From NCBI GenBank assembly GCA_026005175.1, contig BPKO01000013.1, forward strand, positions 1-64,000: a DNA stretch of 64,000 nt, read 5' to 3'. Below the pieces are notes generated by a model. The model saw only the letters and a program-made list of their open reading frames with translations. It did not search any database and was not told the DNA's origin. This stretch comes from Candidatus Tectimicrobiota bacterium. GTDB taxonomy: Bacteria; Tectomicrobia; Entotheonellia; Entotheonellales; Entotheonellaceae. Made by a program: the position numbers and the translations under genes. Shown piece after piece: positions 56,009 to 64,000 of the stretch. Position 1 is the stretch's first letter, and every line of letters begins with the position of its first letter.

Positions 56009-57145
56009 ATGGCGGCGGAGCCCCCCACCATTCTGCACGTTGACGATTACGCCGGCACGCGCTACGCGGTGCGGCGCATTTTGCGCCGCGCCGGCTTCCG
56101 CGTCGTCAGCGCCGCCAGTGGCGCCGAGGGCCTGCGGCGAGCGCGCCAGGGCCCCAGCCTCGTTATCCTCGACGTCCACTTGCCCGACATGAGCGGCCTG
56201 GAGGTGTGCCGGCGCCTCAAGAGCGATGCGCGCACCGCCCACCTCCCCGTGCTGCATCTTTCGGCCACCTGCACCGGGGTCGAGGACCGCGTGCGCGGGC
56301 TGGAAAACGGCGCCGACGCCTACCTGGTCGAGCCGGTAGAGCCTGCCGAGCTGCTGGCCATGGTGCGCCTTTTGCTTGCCTATGACGACCGCCTCGAAGC
56401 GCTTCGGCAGCGCGTGCGCGAGCTCGAGCGCCTCCTCGCTGCCCGGCCTCCCACGCGGCTTCTTTCTTACCTGGGGCACGAGATGCGCACTCCCCTCAAC
56501 GCCATTTTGACCCTCACCCGCCTGCTTTTGGAAAGAAGCGACGGCGAGCTGACGGCGGAGCAGGAGCGGCAGGTGGCCCTTATTCGCCAGGCAGCGGCAG
56601 ACCTGTCGCGCCTGGTGGACGACACCCTCACCCTGGTGCGCGCTGCGGCCGACACGCTGCCGGTGCGGCCGGAGCGCTTCAGGGTCGGCGAGCTCTTCGC
56701 TGCCCTGGAAGGCACGTTTCGCCCCCTGCACGCCAACGCCGCCGTGGCCCTGGTCTTTGAGCCGGCCCCAGCGCTGCCGCCCCTTGTCACCGACCAGCAC
56801 AAGCTGGCGCAGATCCTGCGCAACCTCATCGACAACGCCCTGCGCCACACGGCGCGCGGCGAGGTGCGGGTGGCCGCCCGCTACCGTCCTGCCGACGACA
56901 CCGTGGCCTTTACCGTCACCGATACCGGCCCCGGCATTGCCCCTGAGGCGCAGGCGCGCATTTTCGAGCCCTTCGTGCAGCTCGAAGGCGCCGGGGAAGC
57001 CGCTGCCGGCAGCGCCGGGCTGGGGCTGGCGCTTGGCCAGGAGCTGGCCCGCCTGCTGGGCGGCGACCTTACCGTGCAGAGCCGGCCCGGGGCGGGCACC
57101 ACCTTTGCCCTCACCCTGCCGCGGGTTTACGCGGCCCGGAGGTAA
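56009..57145 (+). CDS. receiver-histidine kinase with atypical receiver
   Basis: 378 residues. Receiver 1-120 (phospho-Asp55, ILDVHLPDMSG), then HisKA (His157 in YLGHEMRTPLNAI) and HATPase (LRNLIDNALRHT, TDTGPGI, GSAGLGLALGQELA). At the position of the invariant receiver Lys the sequence reads YLVEPVEPAEL, so Glu108 replaces Lys. It lies 17 bases before a related kinase gene (57163) with the same feature, and the two receivers are clearly duplicates. No membrane helix. Confidence 0.9.
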   Translation: MAAEPPTILHVDDYAGTRYAVRRILRRAGFRVVSAASGAEGLRRARQGPSLVILDVHLPDMSGLEVCRRLKSDARTAHLPVLHLSATCTGVEDRVRGLENGADAYLVEPVEPAELLAMVRLLLAYDDRLEALRQRVRELERLLAARPPTRLLSYLGHEMRTPLNAILTLTRLLLERSDGELTAEQERQVALIRQAAADLSRLVDDTLTLVRAAADTLPVRPERFRVGELFAALEGTFRPLHANAAVALVFEPAPALPPLVTDQHKLAQILRNLIDNALRHTARGEVRVAARYRPADDTVAFTVTDTGPGIAPEAQARIFEPFVQLEGAGEAAAGSAGLGLALGQELARLLGGDLTVQSRPGAGTTFALTLPRVYAARR

Positions 57146-57162
57146 GCCGTAAGGAAAGCCGT

Positions 57163-59597
57163 ATGTCTCCTCAGCCTCTCGTTCTTCTTGTTAACGACCA
57201 CGCAGGCAGCCGCTACGCGCTGGGGCATCCCCTGCGCCAGGCCGGCTTTGCCGTCCTCGAGGCGGCCAGCGGGGGCGAAGCCTTGCGCTTGGCCCGGGAG
57301 CAACAGCCCGACCTCGTCATCCTCGACGTGTACTTGCCCGACATAAGCGGCTACGCGGTGTGCCAGCGCCTCAAGGCCGACCCGCATACCGCCGCCATTC
57401 CCGTCCTTTACGTGTCGGCGACGTTTACCAAGAGCGAAGACCGCGTGCGCGGGCTGGAAAGCGGCGCCGACGCCTACCTGGTGCAGCCGGTAGAACCCGC
57501 CGAGCTGCTGGCCACGGTGCGCCTCTTGCTACGCCGGCGCCAGGCCCTTGCCGAGCTCTACGCCGAGCTCGTGCAGCAGCGGCGGCAAGCCGAGGAGCTG
57601 GCCGCTGCCAGCCGCCTCCTGCTGGAAGAAGCCGACGTGGCCGAGGTGGCGCAGTACGTGGTCGACAGCGTCTGCCGCCTTTTTGCCGCCCAGGGGGCGG
57701 TGCTTTACCGTCTTGACGAGGCGACGCAGGAGCTGGTGGTGGTGGCAGTAAGCGGCGCCCTGCCGCAGGCCGAGCTACGCCCGGGCCTGCGGCTGCCGCC
57801 GCAGGTGGGGGCGGTGGGGCTGGCGGTCGAGCGGCGGCAGGTGGTGGCCTCGGCCGATATCTTCGCCGATTCGCGCCTTCACTTCCCTCCCGAGCTGCGG
57901 GGCCCCGCTACGCTGCAGCGCCGGCGGCGGTGCTTGCCGTGCCCTTGCTCGTCAAGGGGCGGGTCACCGGCGCCCTGGGGGTAGGAGACGCGGCCGGGCG
58001 CACGTTTACCCCGGAGGAGATGCGCCTGGCGGTGGCTTTTGCCAACCAGGCGGCCCTGGCCCTCGAGCAAGCGCGGCTCTACGCTCGCCTGCAGCGCACC
58101 GGCGACTTTCTCCTCTCGGTAATCGACCACTCCGCCGACGCCATCCTCACCACCGACTTGCACGGGCGCATCACCTTTTGCAGCCCCAGTGCCGCCGAGC
58201 TCTTTGGCTGCCGCTGCGAGGAGCTGGTGGGGCAGGCCATGGCCGCCTTCTATCGCGGCGGGCGGGCCGAGGCAGAGGGGGTAATGCGGCGGCTGCGCGC
58301 CGAAGGCACCCTGCGCGACTACGAGACGGTGCTGCGCACCCGCGACGGCCGGGAGGTGGAGGTAAGCGCTTCGATATCGCTGCTGCGCAACCTCAAAGGC
58401 GAGGTGACCGGTACCCTGGGCATCCTCAAGGACATCTCGGCGCGCAAGCGGCTCGAGGCGCAGCTGCGGCAGGCGCAGAAAATGGAGGCCATCGGCACCC
58501 TGGCCGGCGGCATCGCCCACGACTTCAACAACATCCTGGCCGCCATCATGGGCTACGCCGAGCTGGCGCAGCAGGACGTCCCCGAGCAGAGCCCGCCCTG
58601 GCACCACCTGCAAGAAGTGCTGCGCGGCTGCCAGCGCGCCCGCGACCTCATCCGGCAGATCCTTGCCTTTAGCCGCCAGGGCGAAGCAGAGCGCCGGCCG
58701 GTGGCCCTGCACCAGCTGTGCCGCGAGACCCTGCGGCTGCTGCGCGCCGCCCTGCCGGCCACCGTCACGTTGCGCGAGCACCTCGAAGAGGGCACGGTGC
58801 TGGCCGACCCCACGCAGCTGCAGCAGGTGCTGCTCAACTTGGGCAGCAACGCCGGCCACGCCATGCGCGAGGGCGGCGGCGAGCTGGAAGTGCGCCTGGA
58901 GACAGTGCAGGTAGAGGCGCCCCTGGCGGCCACGCACCCGGCGCTGCACCCCGGCCCTTACCTGTGCCTGACGGTGCGCGACACCGGCACCGGCATGCCG
59001 CCGCAAGTGCTCGAGCGCATTTTTGACCCCTTCTTTACCACCAAGGCGCCGGGTGAAGGCACCGGCTTGGGGCTGGCCACCGTGCACCGCATCGTCAGCG
59101 ACCACGGCGGCGCCATCCTGGTGGAGAGCACCCCGGGGCGGGGGACGACTTTCCGCGTCTACTTGCCGCGCCACGAGGGCACGGCGGCCAGCGAAGCGGC
59201 GCCGGCGGCGCTGTCCGGCGGCCAGGAGCGCGTCCTGTTCGTCGACGACGAGCAAGCCCTGGCCGCTTTGGGCGGCGAGCTGCTGAGCCGCCTGGGCTAC
59301 CAGGTGGTGGTGTGCAGCGACAGCCGCGCCGCCCTTGAGGTCTTCCGGGCGCAGCCGCAGCGCTTCGACGTGGTGGTTACCGACCAGACCATGCCCCACC
59401 TTACCGGCGAGGCGCTGGCGCGCGAGCTGCGCCGCCTGCGTCCCGACATCCCCCTTATTCTCTGCACCGGCCTTGGCTTCGAGCGCGCCGAGGACGCCGA
59501 CGCCGTGCTGCTCAAGCCTTACAGCGCTGCCGATCTGGCGCAGGCGATTCGGCGGGCGCTGGCGGCGCGGCGTCCAGCAGGCTCCGCAGCAGGGTGA
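57163..59597 (+). CDS. receiver-GAF-PAS-kinase-receiver hybrid (one frame break)
   Basis: About 811 residues. Receiver 1-120 (Asp55; Gln108 replaces the conserved Lys in [11 protein letters not shown], and one of the acidic pair is Asn in VNDHAG), GAF domain about 145-300 ([22 protein letters not shown]), PAS about 315-425 ([20 protein letters not shown]), HisKA ([20 protein letters not shown], His near 451), HATPase ([20 protein letters not shown]), C-terminal receiver ([17 protein letters not shown], normal Lys in LLKPYS). The frame breaks at 57899-57906 with one extra G and one extra C in the GAF domain. It overlaps the endonuclease IV gene by 86 bases at its end, which is convergent. Confidence 0.85.
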
Positions 59598-60426
59598 GGG
59601 CCTCGCGGTCTTCTTGCAAGTCCTTGCCCTTGGGCGTTTCCAGGCACATGGGCAGGCCCCAGAAGCGGCGGTCGTGCAGCAGGCGGTGGAAGAAGGCCAC
59701 CCCCAGCTGCCCTTTGCCGATGTGGGCATGGCGGTCGACGCGGCTGCCGCGGCCCTGGGGGGCATCGTTGAGGTGAAAGGCGGCCAGGCGCTCGAGGCCA
59801 ACAAGGGCGTCAAACGTGGCAAAAGCGTGCTCGTAGCCGGCGGGGGTGCGCAGCTCGTAGCCGGCGGCAAAGGCGTGCTGGGTGTCAAAGCACACGCGCA
59901 AGCGCTCGCTCTCGCGTACCAGCTCGAGCAGGCGCCGCAGGTGGGCAAAGCGGCAGCCCAGGCTGGTGCCCTGGCCGGCGGTGATTTCCAGGGCAAGCCG
60001 CACCCGGAAGCCAGGGCAGGCGGCGTGAATGGCGTCGAGGGCGCGCGCCACGCGGCGCAGTCCGGCAGCTTCGCCCTCGCCGCCGTGGGCGCCGGGGTGG
60101 AGGATGAGCAAGTCGATACCCAGCGCCTCGCAGCGCTCCAGGTCCTCGATGGTGGCGCGCAGCGAGCGCTGCCAGAGGGCCGCATCGGCGCTGGCGAGGT
60201 TGACGAGGTAAGGGGCGTGCGCCACCACGGTGGCAATGCCGGTGGCGCGGCGGGCTTCCTGCCAGGCGGCAAGCGCCGCCTGCGTCAGGGGTGGGGCCTG
60301 CCACTGGCGGCTGGGGCGGGTAAAGACTTGAACTACCTCGCAGCCCACCTGCTGGCCGCGGTAGAGGGCCTGGGGCAGGCCGCCGCTTGTGGGCATGTGG
60401 GCGCCCAGCAGCGGCGCGGCGCTCAT
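59512..60426 (-). CDS. nfo: endonuclease IV (AP endonuclease)
   Basis: 304 residues of the Nfo family, which cuts DNA 5' to abasic sites in base excision repair. The barrel and zinc residues are in LLGAHMPTSGG, ILHPGAHGGEGE, LALEITAGQG, CFDTQHAFAAGY, AFHLNDAPQGRGSRVDRHAHIGKGQLG, and CLETPKG. All motifs expected for the trinuclear zinc site are present. ATG overlaps the stop of the LivG-type ATPase gene by 3 bases, so they are co-transcribed, a combination with no obvious functional link. Confidence 0.93.
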   Translation of the reverse strand: MSAAPLLGAHMPTSGGLPQALYRGQQVGCEVVQVFTRPSRQWQAPPLTQAALAAWQEARRATGIATVVAHAPYLVNLASADAALWQRSLRATIEDLERCEALGIDLLILHPGAHGGEGEAAGLRRVARALDAIHAACPGFRVRLALEITAGQGTSLGCRFAHLRRLLELVRESERLRVCFDTQHAFAAGYELRTPAGYEHAFATFDALVGLERLAAFHLNDAPQGRGSRVDRHAHIGKGQLGVAFFHRLLHDRRFWGLPMCLETPKGKDLQEDREALTLLRSLLDAAPPAPAESPAPDRQRCKA

Positions 60427-61163
60427 GCCGCCTCTCCCAGGTAGACCCGCTGCACCTCGGGGTGGCGGCGCACCGCCTCGGGCGGGCCTTCGGCCAGCAC
60501 GCGGCCCTGGTGCAGCACGGTGATTTTTTCTGCAATGCTGAACACCACCTCCATGTCGTGCTCGGTAAAGAGCAGGGTGAGGCCGCGCTGGCGGGCGATG
60601 CGCGCAAGAAGGGCGATGGTGCTGGCCGTCTCCTGTGGAGACATGCCGGCGGTGGGCTCGTCGAGCAGCAGCAGCTCTGGCTCGCTGGCCAGGGCGATGC
60701 CCAGCTCGAGCTGCTTTTGCAAGCCGTACGACAGGGTGCCACTGGGGAGGTGGGCCACGTCGGCCAGGCCCACTGCCTCGAGGAGGGCTTCGGTTTCGCG
60801 CCGCAGCAGCTTCCGGGCCGGGGTGAAAAAGCGCAGCGTCTGGCGGTGGTGGGCGAGCACCGCCACCTGCACGTTGTCAAAGACGCTGAGGCGCGGGAAG
60901 ATGTTGGTGCGCTGGAACGAGCGGCCGATGCCCAGCCGGCAGATGCGGTGCGGGGGCAAGCCGGTGATGTCGCGGCCGCGGAAGTAAATGCGGCCGCGGC
61001 TGGGGCGCAGGTGGCCGGTGATGAGGTTGAAAAGCGTCGACTTGCCGGCGCCGTTGGGGCCAATGAGGCAGGCCAGCTGGCCTTTTTCGACGGCAAGGTC
61101 GACGCGGTCGACGGCAAGAAAGCCGTCAAACGCTTTGCTGACGCCTTCGACACGCAGCAGCAT
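60423..61163 (-). CDS. branched-chain amino-acid-type ABC transporter ATP-binding protein (LivG-like)
   Basis: 246 residues. Walker A is GPNGAGKST (35-43), the Q-loop is GRSFQRTNIFPRLSVFDN, the signature is LSYGLQKQLELGIAL and Walker B is LLLLDEPTAGM, as in LivG/urea-type ATPases. A second ATPase, permeases and a binding protein are not in the window, so it is either an isolated copy or part of a set encoded elsewhere. ATG 61163 has AGAGGAG upstream and no in-frame start upstream looks better. A transposed or orphan ATPase is possible. Confidence 0.88.
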   Translation of the reverse strand: MLLRVEGVSKAFDGFLAVDRVDLAVEKGQLACLIGPNGAGKSTLFNLITGHLRPSRGRIYFRGRDITGLPPHRICRLGIGRSFQRTNIFPRLSVFDNVQVAVLAHHRQTLRFFTPARKLLRRETEALLEAVGLADVAHLPSGTLSYGLQKQLELGIALASEPELLLLDEPTAGMSPQETASTIALLARIARQRGLTLLFTEHDMEVVFSIAEKITVLHQGRVLAEGPPEAVRRHPEVQRVYLGEAA

Positions 61164-61264
61164 GGCTCCTCTCTCATCGCGTAACACCGGGAAAGCGGGC
61201 CGGCCCTGCGGCCCGCGCACCCTGTCAGCATACCAGAAAGACAAAGCCAGCGCAGCCGGCGCCG

Positions 61265-61300
61265 GGCTGTGGAAAAGGCGGGGAAAAGGCGGGGAAAAAG
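61265..61300 (+). repeat. 24-base intergenic repeat copy 2 with added unit
   Basis: GGCTGTGGAAAAG then GCGGGGAAAAG, followed by a further GGCGGGGAAAAAG, in the gap before the MerR gene. It shares 22 of 24 positions with the copy at 54627-54650. Confidence 0.55.
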
Positions 61301-61384
61301 AGTGGCAAAAGCGGCCAAATCCGGGTATAAGTGACGGCGGAGCCTCCCCCTGTCGCCAAGGGAGAAAAAAATGCTCCACCCCCA

Positions 61385-61413
61385 TTGACTTCTGCGGGCA
61401 AACGCAGTACGTT
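61385..61413 (+). promoter_or_regulatory. candidate promoter for merR and ftsZ
   Basis: TTGACT (five of six) and TACGTT with a 17-base spacer. The predicted transcription start near 61420 is at the left edge of the palindrome at 61423-61441. Confidence 0.55.
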
Positions 61414-61422
61414 AGTCGGCAG

Positions 61423-61441
61423 TTAATGCAAGTTGCATTAA
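61423..61441. promoter_or_regulatory. 19-bp palindromic operator for the MerR-type regulator
   Basis: TTAATGCAAGTTGCATTAA is a perfect inverted repeat with a single central base. It lies at the predicted transcription start of the regulator gene (GTG 61456), so autoregulation is likely. Confidence 0.7.
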
Positions 61442-61455
61442 GTGGGGACACGCGC

Positions 61456-61953
61456 GTGGAACTCTACGACAGCCGCACGGTAGCCGCCCAGCTGGGGATC
61501 CCCTACCGCACCCTGATGTACTGGGTGGAGACGGGGCTGGTGCGTCCCCACACCTATTCGGGGCGGCGGCGCACCCCGGTGCTCTTTTCCGCCAAGGACG
61601 TCAAGGAAATCGGGCGCCTGGCGCAGCTGCGCAAGTACCTGCGCGGGCAGGCGCTGCGCGACGTGCTCAACACCCTGCGCGCCATGGGGCACAACCCCTT
61701 GTCGCAGGGCGATTTCCTCGTCCTGGAGAGCCGCCAGGGGCGGCGCAACGTCATCAAGATCATGCAGAACAACGAGGCCATCCAGCTGCTGCACGCGCAG
61801 CCCGACCGCCAGCTGCGGCTCATCCCGCTCACCGGGGACGAGGTGCAGGAGGCCATTTCGGCGGGGCGGCAAGAGGTGCTCTTCAGCACCCGCGAGAGCG
61901 AGCCTCCGGCGCGCGGCGGCGAGGCGGGACCGGCGCGGCAGGGGGAAGGGTAA
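61456..61953 (+). CDS. MerR-type transcriptional regulator
   Basis: 165 residues. The N-terminal winged helix is MELYDSRTVAAQLGIPYRT with a wing near LVRPHTYSGRRRTPVLF, then a helical segment (LRKYLRGQALRDVLNTLRAMG). The C-terminal part is not a known metal- or drug-sensing domain. GTG 61456 is preferred over ATG 61426 because GGGGA is placed correctly and the earlier codon lies inside the palindrome. FtsZ starts 27 bases downstream in the same direction, so this regulator may control ftsZ; that link is inference. Confidence 0.78.
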   Translation: MELYDSRTVAAQLGIPYRTLMYWVETGLVRPHTYSGRRRTPVLFSAKDVKEIGRLAQLRKYLRGQALRDVLNTLRAMGHNPLSQGDFLVLESRQGRRNVIKIMQNNEAIQLLHAQPDRQLRLIPLTGDEVQEAISAGRQEVLFSTRESEPPARGGEAGPARQGEG

Positions 61954-61980
61954 GGCACGGCGACAGGGGGAGGAGGGTGT

Positions 61981-63162
61981 ATGATTCAGTTTGCCGAGGA
62001 GCCGGTTAGCAACGCCCGCATCAAAGTCATCGGGGTCGGCGGTGGCGGCGGCAACGCCGTCAACACCATGATCGCCTCCGGCCTACAGGGGGTGGAGTTC
62101 ATCACCGCCAACACCGACCGCCAGGCGCTGGAGACCACGCAGGCCGAGGTGCGCCTTCAGCTCGGCGCCCACCTCACGCGCGGCCTGGGGGCCGGCGCCA
62201 ACCCGGAAATCGGCCGCAAGGCGGCGCAGGAGGACCGCGAGGCCATCCTCGAGGTGCTCGACGGCGCCGACATGGTCTTTATTACCGCCGGCATGGGCGG
62301 CGGCACCGGCACCGGCGCCGCGCCGGTGATCGCCAGCCTGGCGCGCGAAAAGGAAATCCTCACCGTGGCGGTGGTCACCAAGCCCTTTGCCTTCGAAGGG
62401 CGGCAGCGCATGCGCCAGGCCGAAGCGGGCATTCACGAGCTGCGCGAGCACGTCGACACCCTCATCGTGATTCCCAACCAGCGGCTGCTGGAGCTGGTGG
62501 ACCGCCAGACGACGCTGCGCGACGCCTTCCGCATGGCCGACGAGGTGCTGCGCCAGGCGGTGCAGAGCATCTCCGACTTGGTGCTGGTGCCGGGGCTCAT
62601 CAACCTCGACTTTGCCGACGTGCGCACCATCATGGCCGGGCGCGGCAAGGCGATCATGGGCACGGGCACCGCCGAGGGGGAGACCGGCGCCATGGCGGCG
62701 GCGCAGCGCGCCATCGACAGCCCCCTGCTGGAGGCCTCGGTGCACGGCGCCCGCGGCGTGCTCATCAACATCACCGGCGGGCCGCAGATGACCCTCATGC
62801 AGGTGCACGAAGCGGCGTCGGCGGTGCAGATGGCCGCCCACCCCGAGGCGCAGATCATCTTCGGGGCGGTGATCGACGAGCAGATGGGCAACGCCATCCG
62901 CGTCACGGTGATCGCCACCGGCTTTGACGAAGCCGCCAGCGAAGAGGCCGCAGCGGGGCTGCCGGGGCGCCGCCTCGAGCTGCCGGGACACGAAGCGCCC
63001 TCCAGCCCGCAGCCCTCCTACGAGGTGCACGAGAAGTTCAACGAGGAGGCCTACTCGCGTTGGCTGGCCTTTGCCCGCGGCAAGGAGAGCAATCCGGCGC
63101 CGGCAGACGAGCGCTTCCTGGACGTGCCCACCTTTTTCCGCCGCCGGGCGCGCCGGCGCTAG
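61981..63162 (+). CDS. ftsZ: cell division protein FtsZ
   Basis: 393-residue tubulin-like GTPase that forms the division ring. The nucleotide motif GGGTGTG is at residues 106-112; the N-terminal loop is [13 protein letters not shown] and the T7 region is [13 protein letters not shown] linker leads to the C-terminal interaction peptide [15 protein letters not shown], the usual FtsA/ZipA-type binding end. The start has GGAGGAGG upstream. It is not followed by FtsA, FtsQ or murein genes: it stands outside a division/cell-wall cluster and next to a MerR gene. It could be the main or a second copy. Confidence 0.95.
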   Translation: MIQFAEEPVSNARIKVIGVGGGGGNAVNTMIASGLQGVEFITANTDRQALETTQAEVRLQLGAHLTRGLGAGANPEIGRKAAQEDREAILEVLDGADMVFITAGMGGGTGTGAAPVIASLAREKEILTVAVVTKPFAFEGRQRMRQAEAGIHELREHVDTLIVIPNQRLLELVDRQTTLRDAFRMADEVLRQAVQSISDLVLVPGLINLDFADVRTIMAGRGKAIMGTGTAEGETGAMAAAQRAIDSPLLEASVHGARGVLINITGGPQMTLMQVHEAASAVQMAAHPEAQIIFGAVIDEQMGNAIRVTVIATGFDEAASEEAAAGLPGRRLELPGHEAPSSPQPSYEVHEKFNEEAYSRWLAFARGKESNPAPADERFLDVPTFFRRRARRR

Positions 63163-63524
63163 GCCGCCGTCTCCTTGCCCACCGTGTGGCGGGTGACAAA
63201 GTCGGCCAGCGCCGCCTGCACCGAGGCGTCGCGCCAGCCAATCCACCAGAACTCGGCGCCCACCTCGTGGTGGGCGCCGCGCGGGCGGCACCACACCACG
63301 CGCGCCAAGGCAACAATGGGAGCGCCAAAGTCCGGGGCCTCGATTTCCAGGGTCAGCACGCTGCCTTTGGGCAAGGCAGACGCGGCTTCAAAGCAGATGC
63401 CGCCGCCGCTGATGTTGACGGCAAAGCTGCTCAAGGGGTGCTGCGCCAGGGCTTGGGAATCCACCACCTCGTAGCGCAGCCGGTACTCCCGCCGCAGGCG
63501 GGGAAACTTGCGTCGCTGCCACAC
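63159..63524 (-). CDS. PilZ-domain protein
   Basis: 121 residues. The PilZ c-di-GMP-binding signature appears as [15 protein letters not shown] (RxxxR-type) and [11 protein letters not shown] (D/NxSxxG), followed by a short beta barrel ([30 protein letters not shown]). It should bind c-di-GMP and affect motility, pili or polysaccharide. GTG 63524 is chosen because AGGAGG lies 7 bases upstream. It is convergent with ftsZ, overlapping it by 4 bases. Confidence 0.85.
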   Translation of the reverse strand: MWQRRKFPRLRREYRLRYEVVDSQALAQHPLSSFAVNISGGGICFEAASALPKGSVLTLEIEAPDFGAPIVALARVVWCRPRGAHHEVGAEFWWIGWRDASVQAALADFVTRHTVGKETAA

Positions 63525-63607
63525 CGTCCGTTCCTCCTGCCAGGGACGACACCGCTCGGGCTTCTGGATCCTATCGGCAGCCGCAGCGGCCCACTTGAGC
63601 CCGCGGG

Positions 63608-64000
63608 CTAGCGCTTGCCCTGGGCGCGCAGCAGCAGCGGGTCGGGCAGGCCGGCTTCGGCAAAGCCGCGAGCGCGCAGCTGGCACGCCGGGCACTGCTG
63701 GCAGGGCGGAAAGGTGCCGGCGTAGCAGGTGTGCGAGTAGGCCAGCGCCTCGTACGCGCCTACCTCGCAGGCCAGCCGCACCGTCTGTGCTTTGGTGAGG
63801 TGCATGAGCGGCGTGTGGATGCGGAAGGGGTAGTCCATGCCCAGCTGCAGGGCCCGCTCCATGGCTGCCATGGTCTGCTGGCGGCAGTCGGGGTAGCCGC
63901 TGTAGTCGGTCTCGCAGGCGCCGATGACCAGATCGGCAATTTCGTGGTGGTAGGCAAAGGCCGCCGCCACGGTAAGAAAGAGCAGGTTGCGCCCCGGCAC
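63608..64000 (-). CDS. queC: 7-cyano-7-deazaguanine synthase (partial, C-terminal part)
   Basis: The window holds the last 130 residues; the N-terminal part with the ATP-pyrophosphatase motif lies outside. The zinc site with four Cys (CYAGTFPPCQQCPACQ) and the core sequence PGRNLLFLTVAAAFA, CETDYSGYPDCR and HTPLMHLTKAQTVRLA are typical of QueC, which makes preQ0 for queuosine in tRNA. The stop is at 63608-63610. The start is beyond 64000. Confidence 0.92.
   Translation of the reverse strand: MPGRNLLFLTVAAAFAYHHEIADLVIGACETDYSGYPDCRQQTMAAMERALQLGMDYPFRIHTPLMHLTKAQTVRLACEVGAYEALAYSHTCYAGTFPPCQQCPACQLRARGFAEAGLPDPLLLRAQGKR

Overview
The window is very GC-rich (by eye about two thirds or more G+C), densely coded DNA from a Gram-negative-type bacterium. 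TatC, UbiB, FtsZ, ECF and two-component regulators, and an HpnR-type hopanoid C-3 methylase place it in Bacteria. The mix of hopanoid methylase, hydantoinase A/B, several acyl-CoA dehydrogenases, CaiB/BaiF CoA-transferases and many hybrid kinases fits an uncultivated soil or subsurface lineage (for example Rokubacteria/Methylomirabilota, Tectomicrobia or a deltaproteobacterial group). That placement is inference. No rRNA, tRNA, CRISPR array, integrase or transposase gene was seen.

Layout. (1) 1-16280 is CoA and hydantoin metabolism: a short-chain dehydrogenase and a PHP hydrolase, then a leftward operon (hyuA, tatC, thiolase, hyuB, AceE-like TPP enzyme, acyl-CoA dehydrogenase), and a divergent rightward operon (two acyl-CoA dehydrogenases and two CoA-transferases) that runs on through ubiB into modABC (to 20447). 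(2) 20681-32724 holds a metallo-beta-lactamase-fold hydrolase, two paralogous proteins of no recognised family (21555-23159 and 29551-31104), an SRPBCC-epimerase fusion, a glutamine synthetase-like enzyme paired with an amidohydrolase (a split FluG arrangement), a phosphatase, a DUF493 protein, an amidase with a GatC-like partner, and an acyl-CoA ligase. (3) 32721-42123 is envelope and transport: a His-rich PEGA-like protein opposite an ECF sigma factor and putative anti-sigma factor, HpnR, an ammonium transporter with an extra C-terminal domain, a flotillin-like protein, and an OpuC-type ABC system with fused binding protein and permease. (4) 42205-51186 is a block of eight signalling genes followed by a PhoU-like protein; a possible structured leader lies at 45294-45402. 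(5) 51148-54440 (leftward) encodes ETF alpha, ETF beta and a TcuA-like flavoprotein. (6) 54805-64000 holds an AcuC-type deacetylase, two tandem kinases with atypical receivers, endonuclease IV, a LivG-type ATPase, a MerR regulator with a palindromic operator, ftsZ, a PilZ protein and the end of queC.

Ten genes carry a total of 14 frame breaks, mostly in G or C runs. All can be explained as 1-2 extra bases, which points to sequencing or assembly error rather than gene decay; these genes are annotated across the breaks. A 22-bp perfect inverted repeat (3090-3149) supplies the last codons of the AceE-like gene and looks like a mobile palindromic element. The points most worth following up are the two paralogous unknown proteins, the ammonium transporter fusion, the possible leader RNA, the ETF-flavoprotein operon and the receiver domains that lack the conserved lysine.
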